Shown piece after piece: positions 32,601 through 63,950 of a stretch of 64,000 nucleotides of DNA. The notes under the pieces were generated by a model. The model ran no database searches and was not told where the DNA came from. It saw only the letters and a program-made list of their open reading frames with translations. Positions within the stretch are counted from its first letter, which is position 1, and each line of letters opens with the position of its first letter. Origin of the DNA: Luidia sarsii (taxonomy: Eukaryota; Echinodermata; Asteroidea; Paxillosida; Luidiidae); the NCBI GenBank assembly GCA_949987565.1, contig OX465103.1, positions 25,499,963-25,563,962 of the forward strand. The letters run 5' to 3'. The position numbers and the translations under genes are program-made.

Positions 32601-35401
32601 GCAGGGAGAAAGGTATTGCGTTATTTCGCAATGGCATTGCGTTATTTCGCAATAGTATTGCATTATTTCGCAATAGTATTGTGTTATTTCGCAGTAGTAT
32701 TGCGTTTTTTGCAATAGTACTGCATTATTTCGCAATAGTAGTGCATTATTTTGCAGTAGTATTGCGTTATTTCGTAATAGTATTGCGTTATTTTGCGTTA
32801 TTTCGCAATGGTTTGCGTTATTTCGCAATGGTTTGCGTTATTTCGCAATGGTTTGCGTTATTTCGCAATAGTATTGCGTTATTTCGCAATGGTTTGCGTT
32901 ATTTCGCAATAGTATTGCGTTATTTGGCAATGGTTTGCGTTATTTCACAATAGTATTGCGTTATTTCGCAATGGTTTGCGTTATTTCGCAATAGTATTGC
33001 GTTATTTCGCAATAGTATTGCGTTATTTCGCAATGGTTTGCGTTATTTCGCAATAGTATTACGCCCAAAACAATGTCGTTAGAAAACCTGGCCCGATTGG
33101 GCTTCCGAAGAAATTACTTTTTTTGCAATGACTTTTCTTTTCCTCGTTTGTCTCATTTGAAAATAAAGTTTTTTTTGCGAAATTTAAAATTCTTCCTTTG
33201 TTTCTTTGTTTCTTTTGGGGTTTTTTTCGTTTCTTCCTTTTTTCCTTTCTTTATTTCTTCCTTTCTTCCTTTCTTCCTTTCTTCCTTTCTTCCTTTCTTC
33301 CTTTCTTCATTTCTTCCTTTCTTCCTTTCTTCATTTCTTCCTTTCCTCGTTGCTTCGTTTGCCCGTTTCTTTGTTTCTTCGTTTCTTCGTTTCTTCGTTT
33401 CTTCGTTTCTTCGTTTCTTCGTTTCTTCGTTTCTTCGTTTCTTCATTTCTTCATTTCTTCCTTTCTTCCTTTCTTCCTTTCTTCATTTCTTCCTTTCCTC
33501 GTTGCTTCGTTTCCCCGTTTCTTTGTTTCTTCGTTTCTTCGTTTCTTCGTTTCTTCGTTTCTTCGTTTCTTCGTTTCTTCGTTTCGTTGGCAGGTCCTTT
33601 CATTGGGGCTCTCTTGAAGATATGGGACGCTCGAAGGGTAACCATGACGGGTGGAGCACTGGCTGGCGTCTCCCTATTTGTGGCCTCGTTCTCAACAGGA
33701 ATGGCAGAGATGGCCGCCTGCCTGGCAAGCATGAGTGAGTCAGGAAGTCTTCGTGTGTCTTCTTGCTTGTCATTTGCATATCGAGTGGTGCAAACCCTCA
33801 TTGGATTGCACGCTCACCCGAAAGAGCTGATACAGACTAACAACCGAAAAAAAATACACTGGGGACGACGGGCCTCCAGTTTGGTTATAATAATGGGGTG
33901 ACTCCTTTGTTGATTATGTAACGTGTCCAGCGCAAAGTACAATCTCATTAAAAGGTAGAATACCAAGGTGTAGGAGATAAGTCGAGTACGGTTATAATTA
34001 TTGGGGTGACTTCTTTGTTAATTAAACAATGAAAAGGTCGAAGAGTAAGGTGTAGGAGATCATAAGTCGAGTAGAGTTTTATAGTATTTTAGATACGGCG
34101 ATTTTCATTTCACGATGCATCATAATGTTCTGTTGGCAGGCATTGGCTTCGCTATGGTTCAGGTGGCCGCCGTTAAGTCCATCATGGACTACTTTCCGGA
34201 CAGCTTTGCCACGGCCAACGGCGTGTCCCTGGCTGGGGGTACGGTGGGCATGATGGTCCTACCGCTGCTGGTCGACCGACTGGTGTTCGTCTACGGCTGG
34301 CGGAGCGCCCTGGGCCTCGTGGGTGCGTTCTCCCTCAACTACATCGCCTGTGGGGCAATGCTCAGACCCCTACCTGGGACTGAACTGGCCAAGTACGCCA
34401 GACTAAGCGATGGAGCCAGCTCCCGATCCACTTCGAAGCCGATGTCGGATAAGGATCGACTGCTGGGCTCGGATGAAGATCGCCCGAGCCTCGCCCAGCG
34501 GCTGGCCGAGATGCTCCGGGACCGGTTCGACACCCGGCTCCTAGGCGAGCCCATTTTCGTGGTCTACCAGGCGGTGAACGTCCTGAACGGCGTCATCTAC
34601 AGCAGCTGGCACCTCTTCCTCATCCCCCAGGGACTGGAGCTGGGCTACGGGGCCGCGCTCTCAGCCCTGCTGGCCACCTTCGGCGGCCTGGGCGCGCTGG
34701 TGGGGCGGTTGGGCCACGGCAGCATTGTGGACCGCCAGCTGATGCGCTCGTCTACGCTGATGGCCGCGTCCACGCTGCTCTTCGCCGCGGCCAACCTGAC
34801 CAACCCGCTGGCGCTGTCCTCGTACGGCGCTCTGGCCGCCCTGGCATTCGTCTCCGGAGTAGCGATCGGGGCCATATATCCCTTGTCCTTCGTCCTGATG
34901 CGAGAGATAATCGGTGATCGGCACACGTCCGCGTACGGCTGGCTCTTCCTCTCGCACGGCGGGGGACAAGTCATTGGCGGTTTCCTCTCTGGTAGGTGTT
35001 CTCCCGGGAACGAGAGGGGTCGTTTTCTGGGCGACCATTTAGCAAGCTTTCGTTTCATAACGGTAGAAATCTAGTTCTGTAATAGTTCAGTCCCGCTGCT
35101 AGGCCTACTACCCTACTCTTTAGTCAAAAGGGCATCTAACCAAGGAGGTGTGACCTAACCAACGCCTACTGAATCTCCGTAAATGGACATTTTCTCTCTG
35201 TCTCTCTCTCTCTCTCTTTCTTTAATTTCTTGGGTAGGTCTGTGTATATATTTATGTATCTTGTCTTCGACAGGTTGGATTCATGACGTGACGGGGGCGT
35301 ACGAGTTTGTCTTTGTGATTCTGGGCGGTCTTGCCGTCACTATGGCAGTCATTCTTGTCAGCACCAGATGTCTCCTGACGAGCTGCGAACCGAACGAGTG
35401 A
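29643..35401 (+). CDS. SLC16/monocarboxylate-transporter-like MFS protein, copy C
   Basis: Exons 29643-29862, 33594-33734, 34140-34991 and 35274-35401 again match the other copies in length and phase and keep the frame open for 446 codons. It differs by FFVAFIGLGTFKSFG, SIGFAMVQVAAVKS, the loop serine/threonine change RSTSKPM, SGVAIGAIY and the tail SCEPNE. Intron 1 has grown to 3.7 kb through a direct repeat, a hairpin array and a pyrimidine array. It lacks the upstream minisatellite of A and B, so its upstream control may differ. The three loci form a head-to-tail array on the plus strand. Confidence 0.88.
31273..32075. repeat. Direct repeat of about 260 bp inside intron 1 of copy C
   Basis: 31273-31530 and 31812-32075 share long stretches, for example CCTTGCCAAACTA, GTGGGCGCAGCTGCAT, TCACTCTGTGTTCGGATATA and TTCAAGAGGATTGACGAGAC. 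An open frame of 230 codons (31625-32317) runs through the second copy but shows no recognisable domain and is absent in copies A and B. Confidence 0.85.
32395..33065. repeat. Tandem palindromic array of TTGCGTTATTTCGCAA units
   Basis: From about 32609 the 16-base unit TTGCGTTATTTCGCAA is repeated with spacers TAGTA or TGGTT about 20 times. Each unit is itself an inverted repeat (TTGCG ... CGCAA). A reversed short stretch (GCGAAATAACGCAA) precedes it at 32413, with a GGCAGGGA purine tract between (32470-32605). Confidence 0.93.
33185..33588. repeat. (TTTCTTCG/TTTCTTCC)n array ending at the exon 2 acceptor of copy C
   Basis: About 400 bases of TTTCTTCC then TTTCTTCG units, ending GTTTCGTTGGCAG at the exon 2 boundary (33593/33594). 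It is the pyrimidine tract of intron 1. Copy B has only GCTTCTTCGTTTCTTCGGCA at the same place. Confidence 0.97.
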
Positions 35402-37198
35402 TTCCTTGTGATGCAGCGCTCTGTGAATAATTATATTATAAAACTAACAATTAATGTTATGCAGTTATGCGTTATATAACAGGCCCGTTTAGATTGATGA
35501 GCGAGTGTGGCTATGGATATTCATGATGACACGACGTTTCGGCCCGAGTCAAGAATTTTCTAGTATGCCTGATGACGTCACACGCCACTGAAGGGACGGG
35601 CCACGTCACCACTATACACTTCTTTCATTTCAAGTTGAGGTCGAGCTCGACCTCATTGAATGCTATGGCATGTAACCCCCCCCCCCACACACACACACGC
35701 GTATACTTGTGGGGTATTTCCTTTGTTCTCGTGTACTAAAAAAATACTCCCAGAAGGGCCTAATTCAAATCGCTCCCTTTCAAACCAGAATCACTTTCCT
35801 AGGATGAAATCTCTAGCGAACGTCCCTTATATAATATAGTTCTGTTTGCGACTAATAAACATACCTCAGAAATTCCTCCTTTTTGAATTAATTCCAAATA
35901 ACTAGTTTCGTGAAAACCTTATGGGGTACCAACAATGTACCCCACAAGGAGCGGGCCCATTGTTCTGAGTACCCACCCATTGTTCCAGTACCCCACAACC
36001 CACCTTACGTAAGCCCACACACACCCACACTTCCTCCAGTTCTCCCACAGCTGACCTATTCGGGAGACGTCATCGCCTGTCAGTCAAGAATGGTTCCCAA
36101 TTCCACGTTGGACATGGATAACAGTCATGAACTGTACAGTCCTGATTGGCGTATAACATGCTCGAGCTCTTCGGGTGATGAACGGAGATGCGTTCAGTGA
36201 GCTTCCCCGGATAGTGAAACCTGGGTTACCCCCAAGTGACCCTGCTTCCGCTTCGGGTAAGTTTGGGAGTAATGACGTCAGACCAACTAGGTGCTGACTG
36301 AGGCCTGATAAAGCTACGTAATCAAACGCACCTATGATATAAAGCTTTGGCTGCATATACCAATACAGTAGAGCGTACCATGCCATACCATGCTCTATCT
36401 GTACGAAACATTGAGTTATCGGCATTTTTCAGCCCCATACTAACTTGCATATGTACATGTATGTACATGCATGGTGTCATTTGGAACCAGTATTCAGTAT
36501 GCAAACAGAACAGAACAGAATTATTTCCAGACGTACGAAGGTTAGAGCGATAAACGTGTGAATGAATCATTGACCGAAATGAACAAGCCTGTCTCTGGTT
36601 ATACGTTTAATAATCCCAGCCTGGGTGCATCAGAAAATTAGTCATATTTATTAGGTTTTATTTGATAATTATAATATATGCATGTATACGTTTCTAATAG
36701 TAATATAAAACAGGTGGAAATGTCTACACGTAAAATAATGGAACTTATGCAAAAGTGTTATTGAACTGTGATCAAAATAATAAGCACTGAAATAGCCTAT
36801 AACGTTTTAGCACAATAAAGGGAAATAATCATACGATAGCTATTTTCACTTTTAATTTGATTGAAGGAATATTGTTGGACTCCGAATTGAGTGAAATTAA
36901 CAGTGTTCTTGCATGTTTTGTTGTCATTTCCCCTATGGCTAAAAATGGTATTACCTGGGTTGATGAATAAAGCACACATAGCTATTATTTGGTAATGTTT
37001 TCCGCACTGGTTTTTATCACGTGTAATTGGTTTACAAACAATGCTTCGTGTACTGAAATTATTCTACTGATGTGAATAGACATTTTCTTTTCGTGTATCG
37101 ACCCACGTGCTCTTTCTCGGTCTGCTTTTGCATGTAAATGTGATGAGGCTGCGACGCTTCTGACGAGAATTTATGTAATACTTGCCAAAAGATATTAT

Positions 37199-37675
37199 GT
37201 GACCCGGCCGGCACAGCGACATGAGGAATATCCCACCAAAACACTTTTCAAGTAAACAACGCCTGAAGTCAAAGTATCTTCTCAATTCGATAAAAACAAA
37301 AATCTATTTATTTATTTTTTATTTTTCAGAAAGTTAATGTATTGGAGGATATTATGTTCAAAGAATTTTTCCGATATCCGTCTCTTAATGTTGAAAAACG
37401 AGGATTTCGGGGGAGTGTCTGTGTATACTGTTTTCATGAAAATGTAAAGTTCCTGCCTTTTTGAATGGCCACTTTCGAGGAGTTAGAATGGCGCTGCTAT
37501 ATTGTGTTTGGTACAAAATGAACGAGCGAAGTCCCCTTGTACTATTTACAACAAAGTTCACACGGAAATAATTTTGATATCATTTGAAAGCTAATGTATA
37601 CTCTTTCACATCATTAGAAAATCTCAAAATCTCAAAAGGGGGGGGGGTATTTCTCATTATGCTGTGCCGGGTCAC
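37199..37675. mobile_element. GTGACCCGGC terminal-inverted-repeat element, copy 3
   Basis: Starts GTGACCCGGCCGGCACAGCG and ends CTGTGCCGGGTCAC. Flanked on both sides by ATTAT (37194-37198 and 37676-37680). The interior shares TCATTTGAAAGCTAATG and AATGAACGAGCGAAGTCC with copy 2. Confidence 0.88.
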
Positions 37676-37919
37676 ATTATTTGGTTTCATATACAGTAAA
37701 ATAACATACAGTATTCGGATCTAGGCCTATAGGGGGGCCTAATGTATTTCAGTTGAGTATCCTTTTTCGTGGGGTGCGTAAGTTACGGAGGCCGGGTATT
37801 GCCATTAGGCTGAAACAAAACCACACTGCTACATCTAGAAGCGTTTCCCATGACAGCCTCGGTTACCGATATTTATACGGGCGGTTAAGCTGGTGGCTGG
37901 GATGTTAAAAATAAAAATA

Positions 37920-38032
37920 GAGGGCCTGACGATCCGAGTTTAGCGTGAGGAGCTTTCTCAAAGACATTATGCCTATGCCTTTTAGAGAGAAAAAAAGGTA
38001 CTGCAGGAAACGTCAGCCCCTCTATACATTTT
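37920..38032. repeat. Head-to-head pair of diverged CGAAACGTC repeats
   Basis: AGAGGGCCTGACGATCCGAG at the left and AGGAAACGTCAGCCCCTCT at the right form inverted arms, with TTTCTCAAAGAC and TTTAGAGAGAAA inside. Confidence 0.6.
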
Positions 38033-38414
38033 TGAGAATTTGTTCATTTTAGTCACTGAGCAGTTTGCAGCGTTGAAATAAATAAAATGGCACATCTGAG
38101 CTGTCCAGCCCTTAGTCTGTGTCCTTCCCAAATAGTCAACTTTATAGGCCTATAGTCTTTACCGGGGTGGGGTGCCAGTCAGGGTTGACGTACATCTCCA
38201 GGGGTCACACCCCGCTTCCATTCAGATGCAATTCAAATCAATTAAATATAGAGAAATCTGTTGGGGACTTTTGAACAATTAATTGACAATTGAATTTTCC
38301 ATTATTTATTTATTGATTTGATTTGAATAATACAATTTATATAATTCAAAAACTTCATCCGCTTTGATTCAGACACTTCTGAAAAATGGCAAAGAAATTG
38401 TCTTTGTCATTATA

Positions 38415-38520
38415 GTGGATATAGCTCAGTTGGTATAGGCCTAGGCCCCCATTTAAAGCGCTGGTATACGCAAAAACGTACAGAGGTCTCGTGCTGACGT
38501 ACGTCCTGGTCGAGTCAAAG
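38415..38520 (+). mobile_element. tRNA-derived SINE copy
   Basis: GGATATAGCTCAGTTGGTAT (A box), then GCGCTGGTATACGCAAAAAC, a damaged B box and TCCTGGTCGAGTCAAAG. A second, oppositely oriented 3' piece lies at 38090-38270. Confidence 0.75.
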
Positions 38521-38888
38521 ATTTCTTGCCGGCCTTTTTCTTCTCAGTTTTGTCGAAAACAGTTTCCTTTATTAGTTGTTTGGCCTTGATTCCGAAGTGG
38601 CATGCTGTTGACGCTCGCCCTTTCTCTTCCGTGAGCAGTAGCGTAACAAAAAACCCACAGTGGACATTATTTTACAATCTCATTACTCAAGTTTTTTTTT
38701 ACAGTCATCCTTTTTTAACGTAGGCCCCTACTATTATCAACGCGATGAAGGTTGCGTTTGAAAACAATTAGACGAGCAGAATTGGCGAACCTGTTCAATA
38801 ATTCTGCTCGGCTAAAATACTACCGACAATTAGGCTATAGGCCTACGCCCCTGCGTCATCCAGACCCAAAGTGTATATAATATTATAG

Positions 38889-39163
38889 GGGCCAACCGAG
38901 TGTCGAGAAAATCGTGAACACCGCTTCATTTGTTTCGCGAAAATGCAGCATTCAATTAACGCCGTACTGTTCCAAAAAATAGTTTACATCTCGGTGAGAC
39001 GTAAACTATTTCTTTTTCTCATTTCTCCCAAAATACAACATTTTAGGCAGAAATATTTAAGTGAGAGGTTTCTACTCTAACCATCTTCAAACTGTATAAG
39101 TTTCATGTAAATCTGTGAACATTTATGTTTTTCGATCTTACCAATGCTGTGCAGGGGCTTTAA
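38889..39163. mobile_element. Truncated copy of the TTAA-flanked element
   Basis: Strongly similar to 58680-58966 (for example AACGCCGTACTGTTCC and TTTCTACTCTAACCATCTTC), ending GCTGTGCAGGGGCTTTAA. The left terminal repeat is missing. Confidence 0.8.
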
Positions 39164-40200
39164 TTTGTAAAACAAACAAGTTCAAACAAGTTCCTTTACC
39201 AATTTATTGCTAAAAGCCATAGACCTATAGGCCTATGTCCATGCACTGAGTTTCCAATTTTAATTTTACTAGATGGCTGTTTGGGACATGTTGACCCATG
39301 ATCATTATAGTATATTCAGTACTAAACAACAGGTTTTTATTGTCTTTACCATTAGGCCTACGTTTCAATTTTAGTAAATGGAGTTGTTTATTGATGTATG
39401 TATAGGCCTACTGTATTGACTAATGGGTATACTGCTTATTATTGATATTATATGATATTGTACGGGTTGTTTTTATGCTGTATACCGAAATTCATGCGTG
39501 TGACATGACGAACAATTGAATCCTTGGTCAGCCTATGTCCGCCAAAATGCATCTTTGGAATAATAGGCCTAGCCGCTAACTATAAAATAGGCCTACCAGC
39601 CGCTAACTATAAAATACCAATTGCCATAACTTTATGAGTATTGGAAATCAATTAAGCAACGGCCAATTCACTATTCAGCGCAGGAGGCCAAAAGATCTGC
39701 TTCTGGTATTCTGCATAATCTCCGTTTCAGCCGAGTTCACAATTATTAATTGAAATTACCAACCAAGAATCGCTGAATCATCGATCGGCAACGTGCACGG
39801 ACTGATGCAGCTGCACGGTGACGATCCGCGGGATCATGAGCGCGCAACAGTCGTCGGTCCGTTTTCGTGCCACTGAACTTCACCCCCCCCCCACCCCGCC
39901 CCCACCAAAAATCAGGTGACTCGAGAGTACGCACGTGACCAATTGCATCTGACTACACGATCACGTGCACATGCATTGTTATATGACTTTTTTATGAGTA
40001 TTTATTACTATATATGACTGTAATTATGACTATGACGAGTATGATATGAGTACTATTACTTAGTCGCCTCATCACGCGCTGCCTAGTAATAGTATTGTCG
40101 CTTCTCCGGTAAAACTACAAGTTGAAAACTGTAACTGTAAGTCAGTGTAACTGTGTAAGACAGTTTTTGAGTTCCACTTCCTCCTGTGGGTGACGGCGCC

Positions 40201-47181
<6,981 letters not shown>

Positions 47182-50100
47182 TATCAACTCTTGTTTTCTT
47201 CTTTAAAAAAAACAACAACAAAAAAGCAACAAAAATATCCCGTCTAGGTTGAATAATAGAACTGTAAATCAAAGAGGGTTTGCTCTACTCCATGTGTAAT
47301 GAGATGAGTAACGTTTGTTTAGTGCTTTGCTCGATTGCCTGCTTGACTTGTAACAAGCACAGCATGCTTGGTTCTTTGCCCAGATGCCGGCTTGAAAAAT
47401 GGTACATCAGTCCGGGGGCGGGATTCAAGCCTCTGACTGATGCTTTCTACTTCCAAAAAAACCCACAAGATATCCATGATTGATTGCAGAAGCTACCTAC
47501 TTCATGTACCGGGTATGTAAACTGGAAGCCATGGCACGACCTCGGACAATAGCTGGTCATCAAGTGGGGAATGCAGTCCGTTCACTGTAAGGTAGACCAC
47601 CAGCATATTCACAACACAGTTGTGGACCATGTGCTGTTGTTCATGTGGCCGGGTGAAATTTGACGCCACTCTTGACTGGCAGGCGATAACAACTCCTGGG
47701 ACCAATTAGTTTGCATAGCCACTTCGCACTGGGCTACTTTTCAGTCCCATTGACCGCAACATAGGCAAGACAAGAGTGGTGCCTGGATTTTGAGGGCTAG
47801 TAGCACCACTGGCTCTCCGAATTTGAATGACTGCGGCACAAAGGAGTCAAGCATAATTATGAAAGGCTTCCTCAATCAAATCAGTTTGGCAGTCAAAGTT
47901 CCTCTTGTATTTGTTTGATGAGCACCTGACACATGTACAAGTCAAACACAGTAAGCATCATGTGAAATAAATTATGGCTAGCAGTCTCGATTTTATAGCC
48001 AAGGAAGAATTTTAGTCCTTGGACTTGTATTCCCCTGTTATTTACTTAGCATGAAACAACAGTAAAGTTTGGGCAACTGGCACGGTGATTCTATGAACCC
48101 TGACTTCTTGTGCTTCAGCAAATTTTGGTGCTTAATTAGCGGCTCTGTGAAATTAGCCCCAGCTGTTGGTGGACTGGACAGAGGGCCAATCAGTCCTAAC
48201 ATTTATTGAGGCCCAGATCAAGCTCAACTTGGAGTAAATAAACAGTAAAAAGCATAGGTCACTCGTATGAGAAACTTGGGTGTGATTTTGGTTATTTGTA
48301 TTGGTTACATGTAGTTCTTGATTTAGTGTGTAACCTGGGTGGGGTGAATACCGGGTACATACATCTATATGAACCTCTCATTGTTACTTTGTTTATGAAT
48401 GTTTACATATTCTGTGCCTATTTTTTGCCTATGATTATTCGATGGGTCCTTTAAAAAAGGTTTAATGCATTAACAGTAATGGGAGGAGGTTGTCAGATTG
48501 AATAAAATCTAATGTGATTTGATATAAAATGCTGGATTATGCAAACATTGTCATATTTTGTCATAGTTCAGTCATCGGTTGTCTCAATCTGTTTTCTCAC
48601 ATGTTTGTGTTTAAATTTCCATATTTAAAAGGATAGGGCCCAGCAACCCAAATGACCTTCAGTTCATTAAATTGAGGTGGAGTTTGTCGGTGTGTTGCAA
48701 CTGACAATATTGTTATTGTTTGCATCTGGATGAAAAGGTTGGTGGTGATCCCTGAAGTGAGATATATGACAATTTAGGGTTAGTAAATGCTTCAGACTGC
48801 ACATTAAATGGTGCCTCGCACCCCTGCAAGGATAGTCGACTATTTTGGAATGGCTACCATCTGAGGGCTGGGTAGCTCACAGGTGGTAAGAATGCTGCTA
48901 CATAATTTTTAACTTTGCCAGTCAGTATAATTTGTTTGAACATTTTTATCTTTTTTATTGAAAAATTACAAAAAAAAACTTTGACTGGACCAGTACTTCA
49001 ATTTCTTCAAAAGTTCCCAGTCAGTTTTTTTTTTGTTATTTGGGTGTTCCTTTCTGTTCTCCCTTTCTTTCTTTTCTCTTTTCTTTGAAATTAAAAATTG
49101 GCAATGAAAACTTTGACTGGACCGGTACTTGAACCCGAGACCTCTGCATTAATATACCACTTTGAGCCAAATTGTCAATTGATTCAAAAGTGCCCAGTCA
49201 ATTTTCATTTGATGGTTTATTTGTTTGGTTTTTTGGGTGATATTTTCTGTTCTCCCTTTTTTTCTTTTCTTTTTTGGGGGGAGGGGGGGGGGGGTTGATG
49301 TGAATATAAATAATTTCGGTTGCATATACCGGTACGCTATTTGTTCCGCCGATTGCGTCACCCGACGAAACGCGGTGCTACCCGAACCGCCTCGCGGGCT
49401 AATATCTTGTGTCCATCGGAGTCGTGGCCAAAGATAGTAGCAGCGCTATACTATGGTCGTGGCCTTGCAAGGAGGCGGGGCAGGTGAAAACCATGTGAAA
49501 ACATATTATACCTGTATCATACGTACAGTACATATCCATGTACAGTACATACATAATATTATATCATCCAGGAGGGTAATGACTAACACCATGCAGCTCC
49601 TCTCACTAATCCCTACCCTACCCCTTGCCCTTCCCTTTGATCTCTCCCTACCAGCTTCACTCTTTGTCCTTTGTTTCTCATCCGTGTCCTATTCACTCTC
49701 CCCCCCCCCCCTTCCTCCATGTACATGTATCTGTTTTGTCCTTGTCACTCTGCCTTTGAGAAAGGTCCTGCTAGGATCGAAACGTCAGGCCCACTAAATT
49801 TTAAGATTATATCATGTAGTTAGGACATCGACAACAAAATGCGCCAAAATACACAAGCCCACGACTTTTGCTAGACCATGGGTAGACTCGCATAAGAAGA
49901 AGACGCGTCGGATAAGGGTTTTCATTTCTGAATGAAAGTGATCATTGCCAGACAGCCAAGAACTTATGTTGTTATTCATCCACACTCCACAGTATCAATG
50001 TTGACGCCCAGTTTACCCAGATTGGTGCAGTGTTTACCATTCATATCAAAATAACAGCGCTGCTTACGGTAACACTGTGACACTGTATCAGCACATCTAA

Positions 50101-50502
50101 GGGTTAAACAAACCCATTAAGCTATTAAAAATAAACAATTTCATTGTCTAGAAAATCTATCATGGTGTTTAATTTCCCTCCTAATTTTTCTTTCTGTCTG
50201 CAGTACTTAGTTACTACTCTAGCAATAATTCAATAACGGAGCAGACGTAACCCAAATCAGGAAAGATGAAAATCACGATCGTTTCTAAATTTGCAACGTG
50301 CAGTTTGTGATATCGAATCCCCTCAATTGAACTCCGGTGCGGTCATGGAAAATCATCCGAAAATGAATAGGATATTCTTAAATATAGCCTTTCTTGATGC
50401 TCGGGTTGATTATTTTTGACAATATGGTCAAGCGGATGAAAATTAGGTATGTCCCCAAATGACCGGTCTAAAGTGAAATCTTTAAAGCAACAGCAATCCA
50501 AC
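47182..50502. other. Intergenic region between CTSC and GRIPAP1
   Basis: No coding exon recognised. Holds part of a SINE at 48865-48910 (GGCTGGGTAGCTCACAGGTG), two SINE 3' parts near 48975 and 49105-49165, a CpG-richer patch at 49340-49440, and a CGAAACGTC repeat at 49742-49803. The cathepsin C poly(A) site and the GRIPAP1 promoter must lie here, but I cannot place either with confidence. Confidence 0.6.
49742..49803 (+). repeat. CGAAACGTC (hammerhead-like) repeat, well preserved
   Basis: GTCACTCTGCCTTTGAGAAA, then GGTCCTGCTAGGATC (stem and loop), GAAACGTC, AGGCCCACTAAATTTTA. Identical over this stretch to 50957-51020 and nearly so to 58085-58142. Confidence 0.88.
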
Positions 50503-63596
<13,094 letters not shown>

Positions 63597-63709
63597 GTAA
63601 GTGGCAGCAGAACCTTTGACCATAACCGTGCATATTCATATCATGCTGATTAATTGCATCTTCTTTATTTTGTTTTCAGGATTATTTTTCAAGGTAATTT
63701 GTTAAAATC

Positions 63710-63950
63710 TTGATAAGATCTCAAAAAAAATAAAGAATATTCAAATAATCTTGGAAAAAATCTTGATACAAATCTTGACAAAAAATCTTGAAACAAATCT
63801 TGAAACAAATCTTGACAAAAAAATGAAAAAAATTTTGAAAAAAATCTTGAAAAAAAATCTTGATAAAAATCTTGATAAAAATTCTTGAAAAAAATCTTGA
63901 TAAAAATCTTGATAAAAATTCTTGAAAAATAATCCTGAAAAAAATGTTGG
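63710..63950. repeat. AATCTTGAAAAAA / AATCTTGATAAA tandem array
   Basis: About 18 units of 11-14 bases, all built on ATCTTGA. It follows the last visible GRIPAP1 exon and shares its core word with 61965-62145. Confidence 0.92.

Larger units (their letters stand above)
35402..40200. other. Downstream flank of copy C and spacer before cathepsin C
   Basis: Homologous to the copy B flank in pieces until about 39510. Contains a GT-rich insertion with TTGTGGGGTA and TACCCCACAA ends (about 35700-35950), the terminal-inverted-repeat element 37199-37675, SINE pieces at 38090-38270 and 38415-38520, and a truncated TTAA-type element at 38889-39163. No coding exon recognised. Confidence 0.6.

Noticed and set aside
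33153..33446. Lys/Arg/Glu-rich minus-strand frame
   Set aside because: Complement of the TTTCTTCG pyrimidine array.
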